This document shows positions 1-7,407 of a stretch of 43,696 nucleotides of DNA, piece after piece. A model generated the notes under the pieces. It ran no database searches, had not been told where the DNA came from, and saw only the letters and a program-made list of their open reading frames with translations. Origin of the DNA: an uncultured Acidimicrobiales bacterium (GTDB lineage Bacteria; Actinomycetota; Acidimicrobiia; Acidimicrobiales; CALAML01); assembly GCA_937925845.1 (NCBI GenBank), contig CALAML010000113.1, positions 1-43,696 on the forward strand. Direction: 5' to 3'. A program made the position numbers and the translations under genes. Every line of letters starts with the position of its first letter. The first letter of the stretch is position 1.

Positions 1-542
1 AGAATCGAACGCAGGTGACGTACCGCCTCAACCACGTTGCCGGTGCCGGCCTCACCCTTTGAGCGGATCATGCAGGCGCCCTCGGAAATGCGACGGAGCG
101 CCTCACCAAGGTTGGTGGCCCCACACACGAAGGGAACGGTGAAGGCCCACTTGTCGATGTGATGGGCTTCGTCGGCCGGGGTGAGCACTTCGCTCTCGTC
201 GATGTAGTCGACACCGAGTGACTCGAGAATCTGGGCTTCCACAAAGTGGCCGATTCGGGCCTTGGCCATCACCGGGATGCTGACTGCACCCTTGACGCCC
301 TCAATCATCTTGGGGTCAGACATCCGGGCCACGCCGCCATCACGCCGGATGTCGGAAGGCACCCGCTCCAAGGCCATTACCGCACAGGCGCCAGCATCTT
401 CAGCGATCTTGGCTTGTTCGGGGTCGACGACATCCATGATGACGCCACCCTTAAACATCTCGGCCAAACCGCGCTTTACCAGTTGGGTTCCGGTGTCACG
501 AGAAGCGGCGGATGAAGAGGTGGTCTGAGAGTTCTCGGCCAT
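1..542 (-). CDS. pdxS: Pyridoxal 5'-phosphate synthase lyase subunit PdxS (C-terminus beyond window)
   Basis: PdxS condenses ribose 5-phosphate, glyceraldehyde 3-phosphate and ammonia (supplied by the glutaminase PdxT) into PLP in the cytoplasm. About 180 N-terminal residues are visible, of roughly 300 in the family; the gene runs off the left edge. The catalytic set is intact: Asp37 in the GGVIMDVVD strand, Lys94 in VMAKARIGH (the Schiff-base lysine, Lys81 in B. subtilis) and Lys162 in SKGEAGTGN (Lys149). The constant offset of 13 from B. subtilis numbering supports the ATG at 542. A TAGACT hexamer ends 6 nt before that ATG, suggesting a leaderless transcript. pdxT would be expected just downstream, outside the window. 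Recognition is by direct reading of the family motifs and is very secure. Confidence 0.97.
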   Translation of the reverse strand, partial: MAENSQTTSSSAASRDTGTQLVKRGLAEMFKGGVIMDVVDPEQAKIAEDAGACAVMALERVPSDIRRDGGVARMSDPKMIEGVKGAVSIPVMAKARIGHFVEAQILESLGVDYIDESEVLTPADEAHHIDKWAFTVPFVCGATNLGEALRRISEGACMIRSKGEAGTGNVVEAVRHLRSI

Positions 543-548
543 GGCCAG

Positions 549-554
549 AGTCTA
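549..554 (-). promoter_or_regulatory. Putative -10 box (TAGACT) of pdxS
   Basis: TAGACT on the minus strand ends 6 nt before the pdxS ATG at 542. Transcription would start at or within a base of the A of ATG, giving a leaderless mRNA. Confidence 0.6.
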
Positions 555-584
555 GTGGCGGGCCATCCAGACCACCCAAGCGAA

Positions 585-1856
585 TTAGCCAATGATTTCG
601 GCGTCGCCTGGGCTGACCAGTTCTATGTAGGTTTGGCCGGGGCTGATGGTGATGTCGCGACCATTGCGGTCGAGCCAGCGGGTCAGCTTCGAAAGCTCCG
701 GCCGCTTCCACGTTCCGACCATCACCTCGCCGTCCACAAACGCCCACATCTCGCCCTCGCCCACCAGCGCGGCCTCGGGGATGGGGCTTCCGGCCGGATC
801 GACCAACCCGGTGCTGCGGTAATCCACAAACTGCACCAGCACGTTGGCCGGCGAGATCAGGTTGCCGTTCTCCAACACATGGGGCTCGTCGGCCTGGGTG
901 CGATCCCATGAGTCGGTTGCATCGTTCCACTCATAGTCGACCGGACCGGACCCGGCGCCGGTGCCCCAGTTCATCGACACCCCGCTGGCTGGCTCTGCTG
1001 TTTCTGAGCACGGCGCCCGCTCGCCCTCGGCCAGGTCGTCACGGCGAAAGCGGAACCATTGCGGTGGCGCCTTAGAGTCCTCGATTGGTTCTTCCCAGAA
1101 TCGGTCGGTCTCGGAAAAGAAGTGATCCGGAGCCCGTCGGTCGTCCCGCTTGTCGTAGTTGTTGGGCAACCCGTCGTAGGTGAAGTTTCGCACCGGCGAA
1201 CCCAACAACTGACCCAACATGATCCGGTTGGCGCCCGACATGATCAGCCCGGGCCGATTGAGGGCATGGATCACGGCCACGTCGGTGGAGCGACCCGACC
1301 GGATTGGGCCGAACGGGCTGCTTTGGCTGTGGAAGACCGCGGCGAACCGAGTGCTGGCCCCCTCGATCTTTTCCTCGATCACCACGTCGGCGGCATCGAG
1401 ACCAACCTGCGGTCGAGCCAGCCCTTCGATGTTGTCGATCTTTACCAACAGCGCGGTGCGGGAACGATCTACGGTTTCATCCCACTCCAGACCGGTCAGC
1501 GGGGCCCGAACAACCTCCACGACATCCTCGTCATCGCCGTCGTCGTCCCCGCTGGTTTCGACGTCGGAATCGCCGGCTTCGGAATCGTCATCGTCAGCCT
1601 CGTCGTCTTCGGAGCCCGTGTCGTCGGCTTCGTCCGCTTCCTCATTGGCTTCAGCTTCGGAGTCGGTCGCGGAATCCTCGGCCGCGTTCTCCTCGCCGTC
1701 GCCGCCTCCGCCGCAGGCAGCCACCATCGAAAGCACGGCCAAGGCCAGAACCAGAAGCACGGCCGCGCCCGATGGCCGGACCCGACGGCCAGACTTCGGG
1801 GTCACCGTTTGAGAGAGGGTCGTGTCCGGGCAGGCCCGAACTCCGCGAGACGACAC
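585..1856 (-). CDS. DUF3048 (YerB-like) lipoprotein
   Basis: 423-residue predicted lipoprotein. A basic N-terminus and hydrophobic stretch (about residues 30-46) lead to a lipobox VAAC with Cys48 as the lipidation site. A very acidic Asp/Glu-rich tether follows (about 55-115), then the folded DUF3048 region starting near APLTGLEWDETVDRSRTAL and containing RPQVGLDAADVVIEE and SGANR-type conserved blocks. The family (B. subtilis YerB) has no established function and is envelope located. It lies between htpX and pdxS on the same strand with 73 bp to htpX and 42 bp to pdxS. The start is GTG at 1856; a weaker TAGGAA box sits 6 nt upstream. A GTG about 18 codons inside is an alternative. Family call is firm, function unknown. 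Confidence 0.85.
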   Translation of the reverse strand: MSSRGVRACPDTTLSQTVTPKSGRRVRPSGAAVLLVLALAVLSMVAACGGGGDGEENAAEDSATDSEAEANEEADEADDTGSEDDEADDDDSEAGDSDVETSGDDDGDDEDVVEVVRAPLTGLEWDETVDRSRTALLVKIDNIEGLARPQVGLDAADVVIEEKIEGASTRFAAVFHSQSSPFGPIRSGRSTDVAVIHALNRPGLIMSGANRIMLGQLLGSPVRNFTYDGLPNNYDKRDDRRAPDHFFSETDRFWEEPIEDSKAPPQWFRFRRDDLAEGERAPCSETAEPASGVSMNWGTGAGSGPVDYEWNDATDSWDRTQADEPHVLENGNLISPANVLVQFVDYRSTGLVDPAGSPIPEAALVGEGEMWAFVDGEVMVGTWKRPELSKLTRWLDRNGRDITISPGQTYIELVSPGDAEIIG

Positions 1857-1929
1857 CAGACGTTCCTATCAGTTCCAAAGTACGAAGCGGTATCAGACAA
1901 ACGTTTGCTGATGCTGGGCCCAGAGACTG

Positions 1930-2841
1930 CTACAGCTCCCGGAGGGCGGCGATGCGTTCATCGAGCGGCGGATGGGTGGCAAACAAGCGGTTGATTCGTG
2001 ACAGGTTGCCATCGGCCTCCACCTGGGCCATCGGCTCCTCGATCCACATATGGGCCGTGGCCCGGGAGCCCGACCGAACAATGGTGTCGTCGGCCTTCAG
2101 CTTTTCAAGAGCCGAGATCAGCCCCGGCGGATACCGCGTGATCTCCACCGCCGAAAGATCAGCCAGAGCCTCGCGCTGGCGACCGATGGCGTACTGCATC
2201 ACCTTGGCGATGATCGGCGCCAGCACCAACAAGATGATGCCAACGATGGCGATGATGGCGGTGGGATCCGGTCCGTCGTGGTGCCCCCGGCGGCGATGGC
2301 CCGAAAGCCACATGAATCGGAAGGTGAAATCGGCCACCAACGCCAGCAGGCCCACCATGGTGACCGCCATGGTGTTGACCAGGATGTCGTAATTCTTGAT
2401 ATGGCTCAGCTCGTGGGCCAGCACCCCTTCAAGTTCGAGCCGGTTCATCTTCTTGAACAACCCGGTGGTGACGGCAATGGCCGAGTTCTTCGGGTTGCGG
2501 CCGGTCGCGAAGGCGTTTGGCGAATCGTCCTCGATCACATAGAGACGGGGCTTGGGAAGACCCGACGCAATACAAAGGCCCTCGACCAGGTTGTGGTAGC
2601 GGGCGTACTCGGTCTCGTCAGCTTCGACGGCCCGTGACATCCGCAGGGCGATCACGTCGGACTTCCAGTAGGCACCCCAGGTGGTGGCAAGGGTGATCAG
2701 CACGGCGATGGCCACCGACGAAAGGCCGCCGGTGACGGCGTAGCCAACGATGGCCAACACCAAAAAGGTGAACAGGAAGAAGCCGATGATCATGATCATC
2801 GAGCGTCGTTGGTTCTTGGTTGTCTCTTCGAATACAGCCAC
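1930..2841 (-). CDS. htpX: HtpX-like M48 membrane metalloprotease
   Basis: 303-residue integral membrane zinc protease of the M48B (HtpX) type, which degrades misfolded or surplus membrane proteins with the active site on the cytoplasmic side. Two N-terminal membrane segments span about residues 14-34 and 38-56. The zinc motif HELSH is at 143-147 and the third ligand Glu is probably in REALAD near residue 224. Two further hydrophobic segments lie at about 155-172 and 194-215. Length matches E. coli HtpX (293). The start is GTG at 2841, giving MAVFEETTKN. lemA lies 98 bp upstream on the same strand, a pairing seen in many bacteria, so a joint role in envelope proteostasis is likely. The symbol is given at family level. 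Confidence 0.9.
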   Translation of the reverse strand: MAVFEETTKNQRRSMIMIIGFFLFTFLVLAIVGYAVTGGLSSVAIAVLITLATTWGAYWKSDVIALRMSRAVEADETEYARYHNLVEGLCIASGLPKPRLYVIEDDSPNAFATGRNPKNSAIAVTTGLFKKMNRLELEGVLAHELSHIKNYDILVNTMAVTMVGLLALVADFTFRFMWLSGHRRRGHHDGPDPTAIIAIVGIILLVLAPIIAKVMQYAIGRQREALADLSAVEITRYPPGLISALEKLKADDTIVRSGSRATAHMWIEEPMAQVEADGNLSRINRLFATHPPLDERIAALREL

Positions 2842-2939
2842 GCGGAAGCTTTAGTCGGCGGTCGGTCTCAAACTATGAGCCAGGTGGACCGATTGGGCCC
2901 AGCCTGACGGAGATTCGGTTCGTGTTCCCAGGAAGGGGT

Positions 2940-3494
2940 TTAGAACTCGACCTGCACCGGACCGCGGGCATCGCCCTCGGCTTCGAAGTACTCGCGCTTG
3001 TTGAAGTTGAAGGCACCGGCGATCAACACGCCGGGAAACACCTCGGTCTTGGTGTTGTACTTGTTGACCGAGTCGTTGTAGTACTGCCGTGAATACGCGA
3101 TCTTGTCTTCGACCCCGGTGAGGGTCTCCTGCAGATGCAGGAAGCTGGTGTTGGCCTTGAGGTCGGGATAAGCCTCGGTTACGGCAAAGAGCGACTTGAG
3201 GGCACCGGTGATCTGGTTCTCAGCGTTGGCCTGCTCGGCCGGGCTTGAGGCGTTCATACCAGCATTGCGGGCGCTGATCACCGCTTCGAGTGTCTCTTTT
3301 TCGTGGGAGGCGTATCCCTTGACGGTCTCCACCAGGTTCGGAATCAGGTCGTAGCGCTTTTTCAGCTGCACATCGATCTGAGCCCACGCCTCTTCGACGC
3401 GGTTGCGGGCCCGAACCAGCCCGTTGTAGGACGAAAACACAAAGAAGATCGCGGCGACCACGATCACAAGAAGAATGAGAAGTACCCAAAGCAT
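2940..3494 (-). CDS. LemA family protein
   Basis: 184-residue protein with one N-terminal membrane helix (residues 1-20, LWVLLILLVIVVAAIFF) and a long helical domain. Conserved LemA blocks are visible: SYNGLVRARNRVEEAW, KRYDLIPNLVETVKGYASHE, and RQYYNDSVNKYN near the C-terminus. LemA proteins are membrane-anchored helical bundles of uncertain role, often next to HtpX-type proteases or TPM-domain proteins, as here. The ATG at 3494 is chosen because AGGG lies about 10 nt upstream; a TTG three codons earlier (3503) lies directly against that purine tract and is less likely. Confidence 0.92.
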   Translation of the reverse strand: MLWVLLILLVIVVAAIFFVFSSYNGLVRARNRVEEAWAQIDVQLKKRYDLIPNLVETVKGYASHEKETLEAVISARNAGMNASSPAEQANAENQITGALKSLFAVTEAYPDLKANTSFLHLQETLTGVEDKIAYSRQYYNDSVNKYNTKTEVFPGVLIAGAFNFNKREYFEAEGDARGPVQVEF

Positions 3495-3551
3495 GTAGGT
3501 CAATCCCTGGTTGGCGAACCCTTCCAGCTTACTTCGATTGGCCCCAAAATC

Positions 3552-3566
3552 CGGGCCATAGGCCCG
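3552..3566. other. Short perfect hairpin upstream of lemA
   Basis: CGGGCC and GGCCCG arms around a 3-nt ATA loop, between the lemA start and the terminator of the next gene. It could be a second terminator or part of a lemA leader; no U-tract is seen. Confidence 0.35.
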
Positions 3567-3584
3567 TCAGAGTCCTGAAAAGGA

Positions 3585-3614
3585 GGTGGCGTGGGGTCGA
3601 AACCCCGCGCCACC
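3585..3614 (-). terminator. Strong terminator hairpin after the secreted protein gene
   Basis: Arms GGTGGCG and CGCCACC extend inward through a G:U pair into GGGGT and ACCCC, giving a stem of about 13 bp with a 4-nt loop. It begins 9 nt after the stop of the 3623-4990 gene. On the minus strand it is followed by CTCCTTTT, a partial U-tract. This is the most canonical terminator in the window. Confidence 0.75.
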
Positions 3615-3622
3615 CCGAAAGA

Positions 3623-4990
3623 TCAGCCAGCAGCTGCGGGTGCGGCAGCGGGTGCCGGTGCCCGCTGAGCCGGCGGTGCGTCGGCGGCACCGTTGGCCGC
3701 GGGCCGGGTCGGCCCTGCCGCCGGTCTGGTCACGTTCACCTTCACGCCGGTGGGCCGACCGGCCCGGTTGGAGTCGTCACGAGCCTGGACCCGAACCTGA
3801 TACTCGCCCGGCTTGAGAGGGCTCGTCGGCAGCGTCAGGTTCACCTCGGAGCGAGCCTCGTTGTAGCGGAAGGCAACTCCCGACCACACCGCGGCCGCGC
3901 TCTTGGCACCGGTGGCGGGGTTGTACCACTGTCCGTCGGCGTCGCGAATCGACACCACAACCCGGGCCACCCGGACGCCACGGGGCAGGTTGAAGCGAGC
4001 CCGGGCATCGGTCGTGGCGTAGGTACCGGGTTGCACGATACGGAGCCGCTTAGCGTTGCTGTCAACACAACCGGCGGGATCGGCACATCGACCCACCGTG
4101 ACCTGGCTGGAGGGGCTGGTGACCTGAAGTCGACTGAAGATGCCGCTTCCAACCCGACCCTGCACCCGGTAGGTGCCGGGCTTGACCTGCACCGACCCAC
4201 GGTGGATCACCGTGGCGATATTGGGTGACTTGCCAGCAGTGAGTGGAATCCACACCTTGGGGCCGAGGCTTCCGTCGCCCTGGACATAACGCCCGGTCTC
4301 GAGATCACGCACCGCGACCGATGCCGAGGAAACGTTCTCGGCCGGAGTAGTGACGATGACAGGGGTGATCACTCCGGCCCGCTGACGAGCAGCGATCACG
4401 AGCCTTGGCTTCGGAACGGCGTTGGCTCGGTCGGCAACCAGCTCGAAGTCGATGGCTCGGGCTGCGATCTTGCGGCCTTTGTTGGTGCGACTCGTGGTGA
4501 TCATGGTGTACTCACCCGCAGCAAGGTCAAGCGGGATGGCCCAGCGTCGGACCCCAGCGTTGGCCTTGGCCAGGTTGCCCCGGTTCTCTTTGATCTTGCC
4601 CACCCACTTGCCCGACCCGCAGGTACCCGAGATCGACTTGCAGCCGGTGAAGTTCTGCCACCAGCGGGTCGGCGCCTCGGTGCGAGACTTGGACCAGATG
4701 GCCACGGTCACCCGCTGGGCCCTGTCGGACACCTCGCCGCCGAGCACCTGGTCGGCGCCGTCGGAGAGCACGAACTGCTGGCGATGGTCAAAGTTAAACG
4801 TGATGTGGCCCCGGTCAACCGCAGCCGCGTTCGGCTGCTGAGGTTCGGCCGGGTTCGGACTGTCCTGCCCGTGGGCCGGAGACGCCGCGACCAACGTGGC
4901 GGCCACCATAAGGAACGCCGACAGCAGTGCGGCTACCGCTCGGGCTGACGCCGAACGAGAGCGATTGCTTACGCTTAGTGAATTTCCCAT
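3623..4990 (-). CDS. Secreted protein with repeated beta-sandwich-like units
   Basis: 455 residues. A Sec signal peptide (hydrophobic core about residues 17-38, ending ASPAHGQ) is followed by three related modules. Each contains a pattern of the type 'V.V.I.......W.......W.IPL....L..GEYT', for example around RRWAIPLDLAAGEYTMITT, PKVWIPLTAGK...KPGTYRVQG and NLTLPTSPLKPGEYQVRVQ. This resembles tandem immunoglobulin-like folds, but no named family is recognised. Four Cys (two in the first module, two between modules) may form disulfides. The tail is Pro/Ala-rich. The start at ATG 4990 is chosen because a TAGGTT -10 box ends 7 nt upstream with a TTGGAC -35-like hexamer 18 bp before it; upstream in-frame ATGs would extend the signal peptide oddly. 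Probably extracellular or cell-wall associated. Confidence 0.75.
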   Translation of the reverse strand: MGNSLSVSNRSRSASARAVAALLSAFLMVAATLVAASPAHGQDSPNPAEPQQPNAAAVDRGHITFNFDHRQQFVLSDGADQVLGGEVSDRAQRVTVAIWSKSRTEAPTRWWQNFTGCKSISGTCGSGKWVGKIKENRGNLAKANAGVRRWAIPLDLAAGEYTMITTSRTNKGRKIAARAIDFELVADRANAVPKPRLVIAARQRAGVITPVIVTTPAENVSSASVAVRDLETGRYVQGDGSLGPKVWIPLTAGKSPNIATVIHRGSVQVKPGTYRVQGRVGSGIFSRLQVTSPSSQVTVGRCADPAGCVDSNAKRLRIVQPGTYATTDARARFNLPRGVRVARVVVSIRDADGQWYNPATGAKSAAAVWSGVAFRYNEARSEVNLTLPTSPLKPGEYQVRVQARDDSNRAGRPTGVKVNVTRPAAGPTRPAANGAADAPPAQRAPAPAAAPAAAG

Positions 4991-4997
4991 GCGGGGC

Positions 4998-5003
4998 AAC
5001 CTA
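4998..5003 (-). promoter_or_regulatory. Putative -10 box (TAGGTT) for the secreted protein gene
   Basis: TAGGTT on the minus strand ends 7 nt before the ATG at 4990. TTGGAC lies 18 bp upstream as a plausible -35. This is one of the most complete promoters in the window. Confidence 0.6.
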
Positions 5004-5164
5004 GTGAACAACATCAAATATGTCCAAAAGTTCTTTAAAGGGTTCTGGAACACTGTTGAGTGCCGGGGCTAACGATGTTGCGCCACCCAACGCCGGCCTA
5101 CCCTGGCGACGGCTGGCCGGACGTCGACGCGGCTCGATCCGCTCGCGGTGCTTGGTGCGCTTGG

Positions 5165-5170
5165 TAGCGT
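5165..5170 (+). promoter_or_regulatory. Putative -10 box (TAGCGT), leaderless start at 5178
   Basis: TAGCGT ends 7 nt before ATG 5178. It favours ATG 5178 over an in-frame GTG at 5148. Confidence 0.5.
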
Positions 5171-5177
5171 TCGGCCC

Positions 5178-5603
5178 ATGGCCGCTGCCGAGACACTCGC
5201 ACCACGGTCATGGGTTTGGGTTCTGGCAGCCGCAGCGGCAGCAGCGACCGCCTTTGGCCCCTGGGTCCGAACCGGCCGCGTCGTGCGGAGCGGATTCGAA
5301 CTGGCCCGCTCGGCCGAGCGGCTTGATGTGGTCGACGGTGGGGCCGCTCCCCTGCTGCTCGCGGTGTGGTTTTGTGTCCCCCTCCTGGCTGCGGTCAGCT
5401 TCACCGCGGCCGCGTTTGGGCGATGGCATGTGAGCGCTCTCGCCGCCACCCTCACCGCCACCGCGGTGCTCGGGGTAACGGTGCTCGTACTCCGTACCCC
5501 ACTCGCGACCGAGTGGGGTGTCACAGCCGGGTTGGGCGCAGCCGGTATCTGCCTGGCCACCCTGGCCGTCGATGCCGTGCTCCGCCGCCAAGTGCGCCGC
5601 TAA
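5178..5603 (+). CDS. Small four-helix membrane protein, unknown function
   Basis: 141 residues with four predicted membrane helices: about 8-28 (WVWVLAAAAAAATAFGPWV), 55-78, 85-105 and 112-133. A short loop with RTGRVVRSGFELARSAE lies between helices 1 and 2. The FGPWV...RSGFEL arrangement recalls small uncharacterised actinobacterial membrane proteins, but no function is known. It precedes a single-pass membrane protein by 56 bp on the same strand, though that gene seems to have its own promoter. The divergent neighbour encodes a secreted protein. Confidence 0.7.
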   Translation: MAAAETLAPRSWVWVLAAAAAAATAFGPWVRTGRVVRSGFELARSAERLDVVDGGAAPLLLAVWFCVPLLAAVSFTAAAFGRWHVSALAATLTATAVLGVTVLVLRTPLATEWGVTAGLGAAGICLATLAVDAVLRRQVRR

Positions 5604-5646
5604 GGAAGGAAACAAGTGGGAGACACACCGGTGCCAGTGATGCCCC

Positions 5647-5652
5647 TAATCT
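5647..5652 (+). promoter_or_regulatory. Putative -10 box (TAATCT), leaderless start at 5660
   Basis: TAATCT ends 7 nt before GTG 5660. It is the basis for choosing this GTG over far-upstream in-frame starts, which would overlap the preceding gene by over 200 bp. Confidence 0.55.
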
Positions 5653-5659
5653 GTCGACA

Positions 5660-7330
5660 GTGAGCGAACCCGAATCCGACGACGAAGGCAGCGAGCAATC
5701 CGCCGAACCCGACGGCAACGACGCCAGCCCGCGGCTTCCCCGAGAGGTCATCCTCGGACCGCGAACCGACGGCACCGCGCTCAGCTCCGCCGATCCGCTC
5801 AGGTCCGCCCCTGACCAGGCCGGCAGCGACCTGGCCAAGACCACCACCGCATCGACATCGCGGCCCGCACCACCTCAAGCGACCTCCACCCGAGCAAGAA
5901 CCAACAAACGCAGCGGGATTGCGTCGGCCCCGACCACGGCGAATGGAACGGTGGACGATCGGGTCTCGGGTCGCACTACCCGAAGCACCAGAACGCCTCT
6001 GCTGGGCCTGCTGGGAATTCTGGCGTTGGCTGCGGCCGGGGTCTTCGCCTACCGAATGATCGGCGAAACCGAGCCCGATCGCACCGCCGAACAAGCGGTG
6101 GCTGACTTCCTCGAAGCGCTGAACCGCCAGGACACGATCGGCGCCGCTGAGACGCTGATCCCCCATGAACGCGATGTGTTGCTCACCCACAGCGAAGATG
6201 TTCTCGGCCAGTTCCAACGACTTCAGGTGTTCGGTGATGTGAACCTCAGCCGCGTGGGTGGCACCGAAGTTTCCGTCGACAACCGTCAGCTCAACTATGA
6301 AACCGAGGAACTGAGCGACCGGGTCCACCGGGTGGTCCTGACCGGATCAGGGCTGAGCTTCACCGGGCGCGGCGACCAGGTCGCAATCGGGAGACTGCTC
6401 ACCGGATCGTTCGGCTCCACCACCAACACCGTGTTGGCCGACGAAGTGTTCACCGGCGGCATCGAGATCATGACCGAACGCCACGAAGACCGGTTTCACG
6501 TGAGCCTGCTCCGCACCTTCGCCGAGGTGCTTCGGAACTACAACGGTTGGCCCGAACCCACCTACGACTCGGTCATCGAGCCAATCGGCGGAAGTGACCC
6601 GGAGGACGTGGTGCGCCAGGCGCTTCGTGCCTTGGAGGCCGGCGACCTCGAGAAGCTGGTAGCGATGGCCGACCCCGAGTCCGGCGCGGTGTTCTACGAC
6701 CTCGTGCCCACGTGGTGGACCCACAGCCCCCAGGTCAAAGATTTTCACGGTGCCGCCGACATCGAGATCAACGCCATGTCGTTCACCACCACCGGCAACG
6801 GTGACAAACGGGAGGTCCGCCTCACCGATTTCGACTACACCCATACCCCTCTAGGTGGAGATCTCTTCCTGCGGGAACCAACTAGAATCCGGACCATCTT
6901 CGACGGGGACTGCTACCGCTTCGAGGGTGACCCCGGCTTCCCCAATGCCCGCTCCGGCCCGATCGAAGAACGGCGGGAAGGCTGGCTCACCGGGGGAATC
7001 TGTCGGACCGACCTCACCAACGCCCGCCGCGAGGCCTCATTGTTCGCGCCATTCGGTGGTCGCGGCGCCTCGGCCGAGGCGGTCACGGTTGTTGAACGCA
7101 ACGGTCGGTGGTTTATCCATCCAACCGAATCAGTAGTGGCCCACTGGCTCGACTACGTAAGTGGCCTCCGGCCGATGGAGACCGACATCCGCTTCGACGA
7201 TGGAGAAGGCCACTGGACCGTCATCACCGGTCTGGGGTTTCGGGCCTTCGTGATCCCGCTCCCCGGCACTGAAGCCCGAGGCTTCGCCGACGACAGCTTC
7301 CTCCTCGAACAACTCGGCGTCCGGAATTAG
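5660..7330 (+). CDS. Single-pass membrane protein with duplicated ectodomain units
   Basis: 556 residues. The first 110 residues are a disordered Ser/Thr/Pro/charge-rich segment, presumably cytoplasmic. One membrane helix follows at about 113-134 (LLGLLGILALAAAGVFAYRMI). The extracellular part holds at least two units that begin alike: EQAVADFLEALNRQDTIGAAE and EDVVRQALRALEAGDLEKLV. This 'fl.al...D...a' start is typical of NTF2-like (SnoaL or DUF4878 type) folds. A Cys pair near DGDCYRFEGD and TGGICRTDL could form a disulfide. No enzymatic motif is visible. A substrate- or lipid-binding envelope role is possible but unproven. Confidence 0.75.
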   Translation: MSEPESDDEGSEQSAEPDGNDASPRLPREVILGPRTDGTALSSADPLRSAPDQAGSDLAKTTTASTSRPAPPQATSTRARTNKRSGIASAPTTANGTVDDRVSGRTTRSTRTPLLGLLGILALAAAGVFAYRMIGETEPDRTAEQAVADFLEALNRQDTIGAAETLIPHERDVLLTHSEDVLGQFQRLQVFGDVNLSRVGGTEVSVDNRQLNYETEELSDRVHRVVLTGSGLSFTGRGDQVAIGRLLTGSFGSTTNTVLADEVFTGGIEIMTERHEDRFHVSLLRTFAEVLRNYNGWPEPTYDSVIEPIGGSDPEDVVRQALRALEAGDLEKLVAMADPESGAVFYDLVPTWWTHSPQVKDFHGAADIEINAMSFTTTGNGDKREVRLTDFDYTHTPLGGDLFLREPTRIRTIFDGDCYRFEGDPGFPNARSGPIEERREGWLTGGICRTDLTNARREASLFAPFGGRGASAEAVTVVERNGRWFIHPTESVVAHWLDYVSGLRPMETDIRFDDGEGHWTVITGLGFRAFVIPLPGTEARGFADDSFLLEQLGVRN

Positions 7331-7395
7331 CCAGCGGGACTCGACCGTGCTTGGCGGCGACGCACCACTCAAGAGCGCGGCGGGCGGCGGCGCAA

Positions 7396-7401
7396 TAGTG
7401 T
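7396..7401 (+). promoter_or_regulatory. Putative -10 box (TAGTGT), leaderless start at 7408
   Basis: TAGTGT ends 6 nt before GTG 7408, the start of the CoA-transferase. Confidence 0.55.
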
Positions 7402-7407
7402 GGCGGC

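Noticed and set aside
5366-5659. Upstream extension of the 5660 gene
   Set aside because: It would overlap the preceding gene by over 200 bp in another frame; GTG 5660 follows a TAATCT box.
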